DNA from: Liquidambar formosana
Lineage: Eukaryota; Streptophyta; Magnoliopsida; Saxifragales; Altingiaceae
DNA: 64,000 bases
Direction of reading: 5' to 3'
Assembly (NCBI GenBank): GCA_039720395.1
Contig: CM077820.1
Span: forward strand, 17,505,923-17,569,922
Positions 42,658 through 55,768 of this stretch are shown here, one piece after another; the stretch's first letter is position 1; the number at the start of each line of letters is the position of its first letter. The notes under the pieces are model-generated. The model was not told where the DNA came from. It made no database searches and saw only the letters and a list, made by a program, of their open reading frames with translations. Both the position numbers and the translations under genes were made by a program.

Positions 42658-44392
42658 CTAAGGGACTATCGGCTCATCTGATATCGGACTTGGGCTTGAG
42701 TACAGCACATAGTAATCATATTTCCCCGACGCTTCACCTAATAGGCCAACCTGAGGATCCCCTGCTTCATATCTTTCTTTCAGCTCTTGTTGGATAGATT
42801 TCTTTGGCAACAACAAAACCTTTTGGTCAATGAGGTCTTGGATGATCTTCTTTAGTATAGAACAAGCCTCGGTGTCATGGCCGGGTGCACGATGGTATTG
42901 GCAATATTGGTGAGGGGTTGATGGTCTTGGCTTTGGTGGAAGTGGCATGATAAGGCTGTTATTGCGGCAAATGGTGAAGAGACGGGTTAAGGTCATGGAG
43001 AGCGGAGTGTATTGTCTTATGGGATGGCGAGGGCGAGAGGATTCAACCCCAATGGCATTTATGGTGTTAGGTGAGGGTGTGTTGTTGTGTGATGGGAGAG
43101 GATTACGGGTGACATTTGGACGGGTTGGTGGTGAAATGACTTGCTTGTCAATGAGGTCTTGGACTTGGTGGCGAAGGCGAATACAGCGATTAGTGGCATG
43201 GCCTTTGGATTGGTGGTACTTGCAGTACTCATTCTCATTGTAGCTCTTGGGTAAGGGATTTGGTGGAGGTCTTGGGTCGAGTGGCTTCAATAGGTCACGA
43301 CTTATGAGCTTTTCAAGGACTCTTTCGAGTGGCATGAATAGGTCAGTGAATTGGCGAGGTGGGTTGACATCATTGAGAGAAAAGGGTTGGATTGGTTGAG
43401 TTATGGTGTTGACCTCGGCATTGTTCTTCCCAGTAAAGTTTGTCTTGCGACTCCTCACTTCCTCAGTCTTGATTGTCCCATCATTGATAGCATCTTCAAC
43501 CTGCGTGCCAGCCCCAATGAGAGCTTTGAAATTTGGGAAATAGTGGGCAAATAGGTGCTTGTGATACACGGGCAGCAGGTTCTTAACCACTAACTGAATT
43601 TGGTCCTCCTTCATTCGGCCTATCCGTCATTCTCGACGCCTTTTGTCTCCACCTTGTAATGTAAGCGGAGAAAGTTTCATGAGCCCCTTGCTTGGTAGTT
43701 TCTAGGTCCCTTCGAGTAACGTCCACCTCTGTGTTATACTTGTAGTGCTCTGAAAACTCATTGCATATGTCTTCCCAAGTCCGGGTTCTATTCTCATCCA
43801 AGGATAAGAACCATTTCAAAGCAGAAGTGGCCAAGGTTTCATGGAACATTTGAGCTAAAAGCTCGTCAGTAGCCCCTCGAGGGTGCATAGCTCGCACGTA
43901 CATCTTCAAATGAGTCTTAGGGCAACCCGTCCCATCGAACTTTTCTAACTCCGGCATCTTGAATTGTAGTGGAATACGAGCCGTTGGAAACAGGGATAGA
44001 GTCCGCACATCGACCATGTCATCAGCCCTACGAATCCCTTTTATGGTTCTCTCCAAAGCTTCTACCTTGCTAGCTAACACGGAATCACTGCTAGTACCTT
44101 TCCCCTTGGCTTCCCCTTCTAGGTTGGTGACCTCAGGTTTCGAGCTACTTTCCCCCCTTGTCTTGGTGTTCTCATTGGATTGAGGTCCCTCTTCGGTGCC
44201 AGCCCCATGAGGTATACCCGAGGAATGGGCCTTAGAGCCATTTTGTTCAAGATCCACCATCTTCTGTTGGTTCTCTTGAGCCATTTTCAATGCGGTATCG
44301 GATGTCTCGGCGGTATGGTCAAGCTTGGCCATGATGGCTTTCAGGCAAGCCTCAAGGTCAAAGTGCCCCTCACTAGTTCTTTCGTCGGCCAT
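42658..44392 (-). pseudogene. Tat Gag with one internal frameshift
   Basis: The likely ATG is at 44392 (MADERTSEGHF). The first half (to 43583) has a coiled-coil N terminus and the capsid region PLQFKMPELEKFDGTGCPKTH, LKWFLSL, DVTRRDLETTKQGAHETF. An extra G in the GGAGG near 43600 throws it out of frame. The second half continues in the next frame (43614-42658) with two zinc-knuckle-like motifs (YCKYHQSKGHATNRC and YCQYHRAPGHDTEAC). Its stop at 42658-42660 overlaps the point where the protease frame begins, one base back. Confidence 0.87.
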
Positions 44393-45247
44393 GTCTGTCT
44401 GATGGGTAGACTCAACACTCACTAGACGCCCTTGTGGATTGCGGATCCAAGCCAGCACGTCTATGGATAGAAAAGTTTTAACCTTTAGCCTAAGGATCTG
44501 TCCTAAACCTCCATATTTTCCTTAATGAATTCGGTTTCTACACCATGTTCAATTAATTCATTCCTTTTATCCAATTACCTTTACAGGGGTCATGGATTAA
44601 GGGTATGTTTTAAAGAATAGGGCATAGAGTCCTTCAATTAGGTTTAATTAATCCCCTAGGACTAGCACATCACAAACATAGCTTTACATCCTATTTCCTT
44701 AATTTATTCCTCCTAACCCATGGCCTTAACGAAGGCTAGGGTTTAAAGGTCTATATTAAGGGCATAAGATATAAAGCCTCACACCACAAACACGGCATAG
44801 CATCATTACAAACAATTGTGGGTGCATAAAGGTGAGACCGTAGTGTCCTACAAGTCTGTCTATATGGACTAATGATAAGGGTAGGCTAGGGTCCTTCACT
44901 TGCTTGAGCAATCCTTATACCTAACCACATGTGGCATCAGGAACGCCGCGTGGGTCCAGCAGTACGTGATTAACTCATTTAATATACCCAAGGGCAAGCC
45001 CAAGGGTACTAGGCAAGAGAGGTTGATAGCTTTCGCCCCAACACATGGAATCGGGAAAACCAAGGTTGAGACTAGGCCGATCGTTGGCAAGGATACATCG
45101 AGGGACATCGATCCTAACATGCAAGAGTTTGCGCACACAATGCAATAAATGAAAGCACACAATCAAGCGGATGCAATGTGATTGATTTTAATTAAACATA
45201 AGAAATTAACCTAGCCCATTTAAACTTTATAGAGTCTAGCCCACAAA
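44393..45247 (-). other. Tat 5' leader
   Basis: 855 nt between primer site and gag, no gene. The 82- to 88-codon frames at 44896-45166 on both strands show no known motif. Confidence 0.55.
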
Positions 45248-45265
45248 TCCCCAGTGGAGTCGCCA
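45248..45265 (-). promoter_or_regulatory. Tat primer-binding site (tRNA-Arg type)
   Basis: The minus strand reads TGGCGACTCCACTGGGGA, three bases after the LTR. This is the tRNA-Arg-type primer site used by Ogre and other Tat elements. Confidence 0.9.
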
Positions 45266-45268
45266 AAC

Positions 45269-48074
45269 TGTGAACCCCGGAAATTGGGCCCATAAGGGAT
45301 TGAAAGAAAATGGGTTTGAAAAAGAAAAAGGAAAGGAGTCGCCACCTTATTTTTTAAAGGAAACAAGGAAAACCCTAAAAATAGTTTGTTTTAGGAAAAC
45401 AATTTGAATGACTCCATAAAAAAGGAAAGGCAAAAACCAATCTTTTGAAAACCAAAGAAATCGGGGATTCGGAGGCTAAGTTATGACATGGGAAGGTTCT
45501 AGGCAAAGCCTATAGGCACCCATGTCACCCTTTCGGTCTCTCAGTTCATTTGGGCTAAATTAAGATCTTTCCATACAAAAATCAGCAAGTATATCATCAC
45601 AAGAATTGCATGCATATCATATATTTCATTCATCCATCCATGCATAATAAGCACATAAACACAGAAAAAGAAAAAGAAGAAAAGAAAACAAAAATAAACC
45701 TAGGATGCTTGGATCCTAGAACGGACTTGAGCCTCACGAAGAGCGCCTACGTACCATGCAACGAAATACATGGATCAAAGTCCACGTAGTTCGATTAGAA
45801 CTAAGGTTAAATCCTAATACAAACCTATGGTAAAAACCCTAGGTTTCCTTATTTGATCAAAAGAGAATTGATAGAAAGTTTGATTTTAGGAAAGAAATCC
45901 ACAAAATGGAAACCTTAATAAAAACCAGAATTTTGTTTATGAAGGAAACCTCTAATTAAACCATAGGATCATATTAAAAATTAACCCTAAATAGGGAGAA
46001 GAGAAGGGATAAGGAAGAAAGGTGAATTGGGGCACCTTCACACCCACTTACCTGAGCGCAATTACTCCAAACATTAGCTATTTCAGACATAAGCAGCCCT
46101 ATTTGCCATAGGACAAATACCACACCTATTTGCACCCTTACAAGTGCTCAAAACCATGCAAAAACACCAACATGCAAATCTGGACAGAATAGTATTATGA
46201 CCTAAAATCATCCACTAAGCATGCCAATAGCAAAAACAGCGAACAATAATAAGTCCTAACATATTCCTAGAACCATATCATGCATAAAAACCCTAAAACA
46301 TACTAACATGCATGCAAAACTATCATGTTTACTCCATATGAAAAACATATACAGCAAACACGAAGAAAAACCAATAAAAAAGTCTACTTTATCATGCTAT
46401 ATGAAAACAAACACGAAACAATGACTCTAAAACCCTAAACTCACAAATATGCTTAAAAACTCACAAGACATACTTTAATCATGCTAAAACCAAACTAAAC
46501 AGAAATTATATCATGCATATTAACTAACTAAAGCAATATAACATGATGAAAATCCTAACTCTAACATGCAATGACACTAATCCTAGCACAAGGACAAACA
46601 GGAGCACAAGAATCATAACTATGCATTGAAACATAAAGGACAGCCCTAAAGCATGCTAAACAGTAGATAAACAATAGATATTCCATGTATATTAACTAGC
46701 TAGAGTGTTAATACATGATAAAAAAGGCTACTTTTAACATGCAATAAGCCTAACCCATATGAAAACCTAGTTTAAGCTTGAATAGAGAAGGAGAATACCT
46801 TATTCTCTCTCAAACACTCAAGTATTAATGCATAAAGTGGCTCCCCTTGTGTTTGTAATTGTTCGTGGCTCCTCAGGTCTTTAGAGTGAATCAAACCAAC
46901 ACGAATCCTCCTCTTTGTCAAAGTGGTATCACAGCAAAGAGATCAAAACTCACTCAACTTTGAAAAGAAATAGAAAACAAAAAGAGAACAAGAGAAAAGA
47001 AAAGTGATTTTCGTCACTTTGCAGCAGCAGCAACTTCAATCGCGTTTTTGGATATGAAAACGTTGGATGTGGACAAGGCTTGTGAAATACAAAGTTGTAT
47101 AGAATTGAATTATCTTTCTAACAAGACCAATTTCATCAAATTCTGACTTCGGATGAAAAAGTTATGATTAAAATACGACTGCTGGTTTTCAGAAAATCTG
47201 CTGCTGAATTATGACGAATTTCACTCCCTCCAAACCCTCTTCTCCTCTCCCTTGTTTAAAGACATTAAGAGAGTATTTATAGCTGAAATCTGGAGTTTCC
47301 CTTTCCTTCCTGGACTAGGTTTCTTTGGAGAATAATCAAAAGGTATTTTATAATGATAAAAGACTTCTAATCTGAATAGGAAAAGGAAATTGTCTTTTAT
47401 AAAAATTGGGAGACTGACCGCTAACACGCATGCACATGTATCGTATGTGCGTACACACACTCATCACATACGTACACGTGTTAGTGTCATGATAAAAATG
47501 GCTAATTTAATAAAATAATTTTCTTTTCATTTTAACCAAAAATCTCATGCTGTGATTCGCACTAATTCTTCAAGGATAATCCGTAAATAACCACACTAAA
47601 CTCATCATCAGGCCATATCAAAATTGAACTTCATGAAACACTTTTGAGGGTAAAATGATGACTAATGAAAGTCAATTTGAAAAGATTTGGTTGGTAATTG
47701 TGAGTCAATTAGAGCTAACCCAAGGAAGGGTCAATTAACCAACTTGAACTACATCGAGCCATTTTAATCCCGAGCCATTGACTTACCAAATTGAACCTAG
47801 AAATACCTCTTATGCATCCATATGAACTCCAATTGACAATTTGGAGATCATTTCAAGGTCAAATGAAAAGTTTGGGACTTAAAAGACGATTATGCCCCTC
47901 AAGTCACAAAAGCTCTTATTATCCCTCAAGATCAACTCCAATTTGAACCAAAATTCATATCCATTGTCCTTGTGACTCTAGAAAACTAATGCAAGTGACT
48001 AGACTCAAAAACAAAACAAAAACATGCATGAAATGATGAGCCCTAGTAAGGTGGTGCAAAAATGGGGTGTGACA
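45269..48074 (-). repeat. Tat 5' LTR
   Basis: 2806 bp, TGTGAACCCC to GTGTGACA. TATA box on the minus strand at 47274-47281. Inverted repeat at 47421-47484, upstream of it. It differs from the other LTR by a handful of scattered substitutions and no obvious indels. Confidence 0.93.
47274..47281 (-). promoter_or_regulatory. Tat LTR TATA box
   Basis: The minus strand reads GCTATAAATACTCTC, the probable promoter of the genomic RNA. Confidence 0.65.
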
Positions 48075-48079
48075 CCAAG

Positions 48080-48310
48080 ACTTCAATATCTTCAAGTCTT
48101 CACTTCATGGGGTTCTTTGAGAGTTGGAATCTTCTCTTCTTTGAGGCTCCTTTCTTTTCTAGATTTCTTTGGCTTTCTTTTCACATTTGAGCATAGAAAA
48201 ACCTAGCTTATAATGATCAACTTAAATGATAAACATTAGTCCATAACCATCAATGCTTTGTTATCATCAAAATCATAAAATATTCATGGAATGAAACCTT
48301 GAGGCTAACA
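48080..48310 (-). repeat. Copia-B 5' LTR, second part
   Basis: It matches 27279-27509 and ends GAGGCTAACA before the CCTTA duplication. With 29733-30690 it makes 1189 bp, the length of the other LTR plus the 21-bp duplication. Confidence 0.9.
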
Positions 48311-50436
48311 CCTTATGTGATCAAAAGAGTTGAATTTGATAGAAAGTTTGATTTTGGAAAGAAATCCACAAAATGGAAACCTTAATAAAAACCAGAATTT
48401 TATGGGTTAAGGAAACCCTGGATTATGACCATAAACTCATATTAAACATTAACCCTAGAGAGGGAGAAGAGAAAGGATAAGGAAGAAAGGTGAATTGGGG
48501 CACCTTCATACCCACTTACCTGAGCGCAATTACTCCAAGCATTAGCCATTTCAGACATGAGCAGCCCTATTTGCCATAAGACAAATACCACACCTATTTG
48601 CACCCTTACATGTGCTCAAAACTATGCAAAAACACTAACATGCAAATCTGGACAGAATAGTATCATGGCCTAAAATCATCCACTAAGCATGCTAACAGCA
48701 AAAACAGCGAACAATAATAAGTCCTAACATATTCCTAGAACCATATTATGCATAAAAACCCTAGAATAAACTAACATGCATGCAAAAACATCATGTTTAC
48801 TCTATATGCAAGTCATATACAGCAAACACGAAGAAAAACCAATAAAAAAGTATACTTTATCATGCTATATGAAAACTAACATAAAACAATGACTCTAAAA
48901 CCCTAAACTCACAAATATGCTTAAAAACATACAAAACATACTTTAATCATGCTAAAACCAAACTAAACAGAAATTAAATCATGTATATTAACTAACTAAA
49001 ACAATATAACATGATGAAAATCCTAACTCTAACATGCAATGATACTAATCCTAGCACAAGGACAACAGGAGCACAAGAACCATAACTATGCATAAAAAAC
49101 ACATAGGACAGCCCTAAAGCATGCTAAACAGTAGATAAACAATAGATATTCCATGTATATTAACTAGCTAGAGTGTTAATACATGATAAAAAAGTTACCT
49201 TTAATATGCAATAAGCCTAACCCATATTCAGCATAAACAAAAAGGGAAGAATACCTTAAGAAGAAACTTCCTTGCTGCTGTAGAGACTCTCCCTTGCTCT
49301 TATGGATGACTTGAACCAATCCTCTCCAAGGCTACAGCAAGAACTCCAGCTCTCCTTCAAGTCTCTCTCTCTTATTCTCTCTCAAACAATCAAGTATTAA
49401 TGCATAAAGTGGCTCCCCTTGTGCTGAAGCATAGGGGGGTATTTATAGACTTCAATTAGGATTAACCAATGGCTGGGATTAAAACCCTAAAAATTAATCC
49501 AAGGGCTATTAGAGACCCCCTTGGGGCTTAAGTAACTCAGAAGTTACCAAAATTTAGAAGGAAACTCGTCCAAGAGAGTCCTTGTTCGTCAAAATAGGGA
49601 GGAATCCGCTTCAGCAAGGAAACATGGTGTAAATAGGAAAGTGGTCTCGGGTGACCACCCAAGGCTGGGCGGCTAGCCACCTGGGCCCAGGCGGCTAGCC
49701 GCCCAGGCTTGGGTGGTCACCCGAGCCCACTTCTGATTTTTCTCCTATTTTGCCTCCTAATTCTTCTAGAAGTGTTTCAGGGGGCAAATGAACTCCAATT
49801 TTGATGAAACAAAAGCCAAAACGATCGTGTTTCGATGAGGAATATGTTTTTGAACATTTTAGGGTGAAAACCACTAACCATGGGGGCATGGTTAGGTTTG
49901 AACAAGGCGGTTAACCACTATGCTCTACCTTTGCTAAGCATAGGCATGCACATAGGGTCAAACCAAACACTTTCCATATCAAAATTGAACTTCATGAAAC
50001 ACTTTTGGGGGTAAAATGATGACTAATGAAAGTCAATTTGAAAAGATTTGGTTGATAATTGTGAGTCAATTAGAGCTAACCCAAAGAGGGGTCAATTAAC
50101 CAATTTTGAACTGTATTGAGCCATTTTAATCCCGAGCCATTGACTTATCAAATTGAGCCTAGAAATACCTCCTATGCATCCATATGAACTCCAATTGACA
50201 ATTTGAAGATCATTCCAAGGTCAAATGAAAAGTTTGGGACTTAAAAGACGATTATGCCCTTCAAGTCACAAAAGCTCTTATTATCCCTCAAGATCAACTC
50301 CGAATTGAACCAAAATTCATATCCATTGTCCTTGTGACTCTAGAAAACTAATGCAAGTGACTAGACTCAAAAACAAAACAAAAACATGCATGAAATGATG
50401 AGCCCTAGTAAAGTGGTGCAAAAATGGGGTGTGACA
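48311..50436 (-). repeat. Solo LTR-X, right part
   Basis: It continues the LTR begun at 25758. The first 900 bp and the last 450 bp resemble the Tat LTRs, but 49200-49960 is different. This part holds a TATA box on the minus strand (49440-49447) and the 80-bp palindrome at 49646-49725. Confidence 0.87.
49646..49725. repeat. 80-bp near-perfect palindrome
   Basis: Centre at CTGGG|CCCAG (49685/49686). The outer arms CTCGGGTGACCACCCAAG and CTTGGGTGGTCACCCGAG are exact partners; inside are GGCTAGCC units on each side. Only two of 40 pairs mismatch. It is G/C-rich in A/T-rich surroundings. Confidence 0.92.
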
Positions 50437-50441
50437 CAATG

Positions 50442-53044
50442 CTGCTCAAGGATTCTCTAGACCGGGTAATGATCCTTTCTCTAATACCTATAACCCAGGA
50501 TGGAGAAACCACCCCAATTTTTTTTGGAAATAGGCTCCAGGGAATTCATTTGCCCAATCTCAAAGGCCAAATTTGCCTTATACTCTCAACCCTTCTGGTT
50601 ATCAACCTATTCGACCACAACAGCCATTCCCACACTCTAATCTTCCACCTCTAAGAAATCCATCTTTTGAGGAGAGAGTGTTGCAAGGCCTTCAAGGACT
50701 TGAGGCCAACACACAAATGCTGCATTCCCATACTCAGTCAATAGCCAAGCTTGAAGCCCAAATCGGGCAACTAGCAAATGCTCTTAGTAGACGAGAGGAG
50801 GGAAAACTTCCAAGCCAACCAGTGAACAATCCTAAGGGTCAATATTCCATAGAAAATTCACAGGTTGATGTTGCTTACCAGGAGCAAGCAAAGGCAATCG
50901 TGACCTTAAGGGATGGGCGAGTGATTGATACTAGGCCTAGAGTGGATGAGGAAAAGAATGGCCAGTCAGTTAGCAAGTCCAAGGATTCGGGGATTGAGAA
51001 AATAAATGAATCAAAGAAGGATCCTCCTCCATCTCTTTCCACATCACCAAATCCTGTGGCAGCACCTTATTTGCCAAAAGCTCCTTTTCCCACTTGTCTT
51101 GATGCACCTTCTCCTTTTGGAAAAAAAGGAACATCTATGGAAGACATAATGGAAATGTTTAAACAAGTGAAAATCAATCTTCCCCTCCTTGATGCCATCA
51201 AACAAATCCCATCCTATGCCAAATTTCTCAAAGACCTTTGCACTCAAAAGCGCAAGATTCGAGCACAAGTGTCCAAAAAGGTGTTTCTAACCGAGCAAGT
51301 GAGTTCCATTTTGCAAAATAGCACTCCTCCTAAGTTTAAGGATCCAGGTGCTCTTACCATCTCATGTGTGATAGGAAATCATTCCATAGACAGGGCACTC
51401 TTAGACTTAGGGGCAAGTGTTAATCTCCTTCCTTATTCGGTATATGAGCAATTTGGGCTAGGTGAGTTGAAACCAACATCAGTTACTTTGCAATTAGCTG
51501 ATAGATCTGTTAAGGTGCCACGTGGAATAATTGAGGATGTTCTTGTTAAGGTAGATAGGTTCTACTTCCCTGTAGACTTTCTTATTCTTGATATGGAACC
51601 AGTATGCAATCCAGGAAAACAAATTCCCATCATCTTAGGTTGCCCTTTCTTAGCTATAGCTAATGCTTGCATCAATTGTAGGTCTGGAGTGATGGACTTG
51701 TCCTTTGGTAACATGAAAGCAAGGCTAAATGTGTTTAATGTTGCTCAACAACCTTCCAATGAGGATGATTTTTTTGCAGTAGATGTCATCGATGGTTTAG
51801 TTAAAGAAGCCTTACCCTACATTTTAACTGAGGATCCATTGGAAGCATGTCTAGCTCATTTTGGCTATGATGAGTTTGATATTGAAAAATCCATTGAGGA
51901 AGTGAATGCTATGCTTGAACTACCACCCCTCCTAGATCATGCTCCTTGGAAATCCAAATTTGAGTCTTTGCCTCCATTATCTAGTGAACCTACCCTTCCT
52001 TCCATTGAAGTGCCTCCCAAACTTGAGTTGAAGCCACTCCCTGATACACTTAAGTATGCATTCTTAGGACCTGATGACACCTTTCCACTCATTATAGCAT
52101 CTAACTTGACTACTGAACAGGAAAGTCAACTTATGAGCATGCTTAAAGAACATATGGGTGCTATAGGATGGTCTGTGGCTAATTTAAAAGGGATCGACCC
52201 TTCCATTTGCATGTACCGCATTCATCTTAAGGAGAATGCCAAGCCAATTCATGAAATGCAAAGGAAGTTAAATCCTAACATGAAGGATGTTGTAAAAAAG
52301 GAAGTTGTGAAGTTATTAGATGCAAGTATCATATACCCCATCTCAGACAGTAAATGGGTAAGTCCTACTCAAGTGGTGCCCAAGAAGTCAGGAATCACTG
52401 TTGTTGAAAATAAGAATGGTGAACTAGTTCCAACACGTACAACAACAGGTTGGCGTGTTTGCACTGATTATAGGAAGCTCAATTTAGTAACTAGAAAAGA
52501 CCATTTCCCTCTACCCTACATTGATCAAATCTTAGAGAGATTAGCAGGCCAATGCTTCTACTGCTTTCTAGATGGTTATTCTGGATATAAACAAGCACTT
52601 GTTTTCCCCAATGACCAAGAGAAAACAACTTGCACCTGTCCTTTTGACACATTTGCATATGGGCGTATGCCTTTTGGCTTATGCAATGCACCTGCTACTT
52701 TTCAACGGTGTATGCTGTCTATTTTCTCTGATATGGTGGAGAAATTTCTTGAAGTTTTCATGGATGATTTCTCAGTTTTTGGGATCACTTTTGATGATCG
52801 TCTCCAAAATCTCTCTAAAGTTCTTAAACATTGCATAGAGACAAATCTTGTTCTGAGTTGGGAAAAGAGTCATTTTATGGTTCAAAAAGGAATTGTTTTG
52901 GGACATATTGTGTCTTCTAGGGGGATAGAAGTAGATAAAGCCAAGGTTGATCTCATCTCTAGCCTTCCTCCCTTAGCATCTGTTAGGCAAGTGCGATCTT
53001 TTCTTGGTCATGTAGGATTCTATCATCAATTCATCAAAGACTAG
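50442..53044 (+). pseudogene. Athila Gag end, protease and reverse transcriptase
   Basis: The frame resumes the gag interrupted at 25757 (QGFSRPGNDPFSNTYNPGW). It has one stop at 50531-50533 and is then open to 53044. It covers the Gag C terminus with a helical segment (SIAKLEAQIGQLANALSRR), protease (RALLDLGASVNLLPYSVY, the DLGAS form used by Athila, then IILGCPFLA) and RT (GWRVCTDYRKLN, FPLPYIDQILERLAGQ, FLDGYSGYKQ, FGLCNAPATFQRC, FMDDFSVFG). The RT catalytic residues are present. A frameshift at about 53042-53063 ends the frame. Confidence 0.9.
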
Positions 53045-53060
53045 CAAAATCTCTCGACCC

Positions 53061-53696
53061 TTGTGCAATCTTCTTGTCAATGATGTACCATTTATCTTTA
53101 ATAAAGCCTGTTTGGAAGCCTTTGAGAAACTTCGCTCATTATTATCCACTGCTCCCATCATTCAACCACCTAACTGGTCACTCCCATTTGAGATTATGTG
53201 TGATGCATCTGACTATGCAGTTGGTGTAGTCTTGAGGCAACGGGTGAATAAAAAACCCAATGTCTTATACTACGCTAGTAAAACTCTTTCTGATGCTCAA
53301 TTGAATTATATCACAACAGAGAAAGAATTACTAGCTGTAGTATTTGCCCTTGATAAATTCCGATCCTATCTCTTAGGATCCAAGGTTGTAGTGTTCTCTG
53401 ATCATGCCGTTTTACGGTATTTACTGTCCAAAAAAGACACTAAACCTCATCTCATTAGATGGATCTTGTTGCTACAAGAGTTTAATTTGGAGATTTGGGA
53501 TAAAAAAGGGTCAAAAAATGTGGTTGCAGATCATTTTTCTCGGATTCTAGTTGAACATTCTGGTACCAGCTTACCAATACCAGATTCTTTCCCAGATGGG
53601 CAATTATTTGAGGTTTCTCATGTTAAATTACCATGGTTTGCTCATATTGTGAATTATCTTGCAGTTGGTCAAATCCCACCTCATTGGTCTAAGTAA
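53061..53696 (+). pseudogene. Athila RNase H region
   Basis: After the frameshift the polyprotein continues with PPNWSLPFEIMCDASDYAVG, YYASKTLSDAQLNYITTEKELLAVVFALDKFR, VFSDHAVLRYLL and the KNVVADHFSR end. These are the Gypsy RNase H motifs with their acidic residues. It stops at TAA 53694-53696 where a glutamine codon is expected. No second RNase H is present, unlike the Tat element. Confidence 0.88.
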
Positions 53697-54934
53697 GACA
53701 AAGATCGATTTTTTTCCCAAGTCAAGTTTTACCTGTGGGAGGATCCAGAGTTGTTCAAATATTGCCCAGATCAAGTGATTCGAAAGTGTGTCCCAGAAAA
53801 TGAAACCAATAGTATCCTGACCTTTTGTCATTCCCTTGCTTCTGGAGGGCATTTTAGTGGGAAGAAGACTGCTGCTAAAGTCTTGCAAAGTGGGTTTTAT
53901 TGGCCTACTTTATTCAAAGATGCCCATGCATTTTGTCATGCTTGTGAAAGATGTCAACAAATGGGGTCCATTTCTCGACGTGATATGATGCTTCTGAATC
54001 CCATCTTGGTGGTGGAAATCTTTGATGTTTGGGGTATTGATTTCATGGGTCCATTTCCCTCTTCTTTTGGCTTTGAGTACATTTTGGTTGGGGTAGATTA
54101 TGTGTCAAAATGGGTGGAAGCGATTGCCACAAAAACAAATGATCACGAGGTTGTGGTCAAATTCCTTCAAGACAATATCTTTTGTCGTTTTGGCTTTCCA
54201 CGTGCTATAATTAGTGATGGGAGTAAACACTTTAACAATCGGCCTTTTGAGGCTTTGGTTTGCAAGTACTCCATTACCCATAAAGTTGCCACCCCCTATC
54301 ATCCCCAAACTAGTGGACAAGTCGAAGTCTCTAATAGGGAAATCAAAAACATCCTTCCAAAAACGGTTAGACCCGATAGAAAGGACTGGTCCTTACGTTT
54401 GAATGATGCTTTGTAGGCCTATCGTACTGCCTATAAGACTCCCATAGGTATGTCCCCGTACTGTTTAGTGTTTGGTAAAGCTTTTCATTTACCAGTTGAG
54501 CTAGAACACAGGGCACTTTGGGCTGTGAAGAAGTTTAACTTTGATTTAGCTGATGCGGGCTCACATCGAAAACTTCAAATTAGTGAATTGGAAGAGATAC
54601 GCAATGATGCATATGAGAATGCTAGGATTTACAAGAATAGGACTAAAGCTTTTCATGATAAAAACATCAACAGAAAGTCCTTTGAACCCAATCAAAAGGT
54701 GTGGCTTTTCAACTCTAAGTTGCGCTTCTTTCCTAGTAAGTTGAGATCTAGACGGGACGGCCCTTTTGTTGTTAACCAGGTTTTTCCCCATGGTGCTGTT
54801 GAAATTTTAAATCCACATGATGGTTCTATGTTTAAGGTCAATGGCTAAGACTAAAACCATATGTAGAAGGAGACATAGATAAAGAGCTCATTGAATCCAT
54901 AAATTTGGTGGATCCTAAATGTGTTACTGTTTAA
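53697..54934 (+). pseudogene. Athila integrase, two breaks
   Basis: The frame from 53697 reads the HHCC zinc site ([14 protein letters not shown] ... CHACERCQQ) and core residues ([29 protein letters not shown]). A TAG at 54414-54416 replaces a conserved tryptophan before [14 protein letters not shown]. The C-terminal domain ([35 protein letters not shown]) follows to a frameshift near 54846. The natural end is probably at 54932-54934. Confidence 0.87.
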
Positions 54935-55733
54935 ATTCACTAATAGCCTTGGAATCTGGCTTTAAAGGACCATTTATGTATTTATTTTTTTGTTTAACCT
55001 ATTTTCTTTGTGTGTTTTATTTTTATTTGATTGATGAGTTTATTTTTTACAACTAATCAATTTTGCAGGCTTATTTGTTTTCTATTAAAGGTACTCTCCA
55101 CGATTTCTATTACTTTGTTTTTCATTGTTTACATTGAGGACAATGTAAATTTTAAGTTGGGGGGGAGGGAATTTTGGTGTTAAAAAAAAAAAAAAAAAAA
55201 ACAAACAAATAGGACTTTGTTTTTCATTGTTTACATTTAGGATCACTTCTGTTAGAGTCATTGCTTCTAGCTGTTAAACCCCAACCAATAGGACTTTTCT
55301 ATAAATATCATGGCTATTCCTCCCCAAAACCCTCATCTCTGCAATGATGAATGGGTTTTTCACTTTCATGCTCCCGTGGTACCTAATTGTCATTCCACCC
55401 ATCTTCTGGATATTGGAATATTGTGTACATGAGGAGATTCCAATTATGCCAGTGGTCCCATTTCTGGTCTTTCTTGAAATTTTTCCATGTTATTCGTTGC
55501 TGGTGTACGTTTTGTATTTTTTATAATTATTTTTTTTTATTTTGATTTGTCTGTTTACAAGTTGTGCTACATATTCCAGTGTGTTATCTATTTATGAATA
55601 GTATTTTGTTGTGTTCATTCATTCTGTGTGCTATTTTATCTTTTTGTTCTTTGAGTTTAGCAAATAAAACCATCTTCATTCTAGTAGCAGCAACAACAAA
55701 AACCAAAAAAAACAAAAAACAAAACAAACAAAA

Positions 55734-55768
<35 letters not shown>

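Larger units (their letters stand above)
30691..48074 (-). mobile_element. Complete Tat/Ogre-type Gypsy element, 17.4 kb
   Basis: LTRs 30691-33496 and 45269-48074, both 2806 bp, with CCAAG on each side (30686-30690 and 48075-48079). The tRNA-Arg-type primer site (45248-45265), then gag, protease, RT, two RNase H domains and integrase run leftward. Between pol and the 3' LTR are an antisense ORF and a hairpin-rich tandem array. I count roughly 14 LTR differences (about 0.5%), so it is young. Yet gag, the gag-pro junction and RT carry single-base frame changes, so this copy probably cannot move itself. Confidence 0.93.
26342..48310 (-). mobile_element. Copia-B: gag-only Copia element, split by the Tat element
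   Basis: LTR 26342-27509, internal 27510-29732, LTR 29733-30690 continuing at 48080-48310. The duplication CCTTA is at 26337-26341 and 48311-48315. The primer site by the right LTR and the purine tract by the left LTR show minus orientation. Its own length is about 4.6 kb. Only gag is present, so it is non-autonomous. The two LTRs differ by about half a dozen bases and a 21-bp duplication. Confidence 0.92.
25758..50436 (-). mobile_element. Solo LTR-X (Tat family) in Athila gag, split by Copia-B
   Basis: It begins TGTGAACCCCGGAAATTGGG and ends GGGGTGTGACA, flanked by CAATG at 25753-25757 and 50437-50441. Without the Copia-B insertion (26342-48310) and one CCTTA copy it is about 2.7 kb, close to the 2806-bp LTRs of the complete Tat element, and no internal region is attached. 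It is therefore a solo LTR left by LTR-LTR recombination. Strand is inferred from the complete element and the TATA box. Its middle part differs strongly from the complete element's LTRs. Confidence 0.88.
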
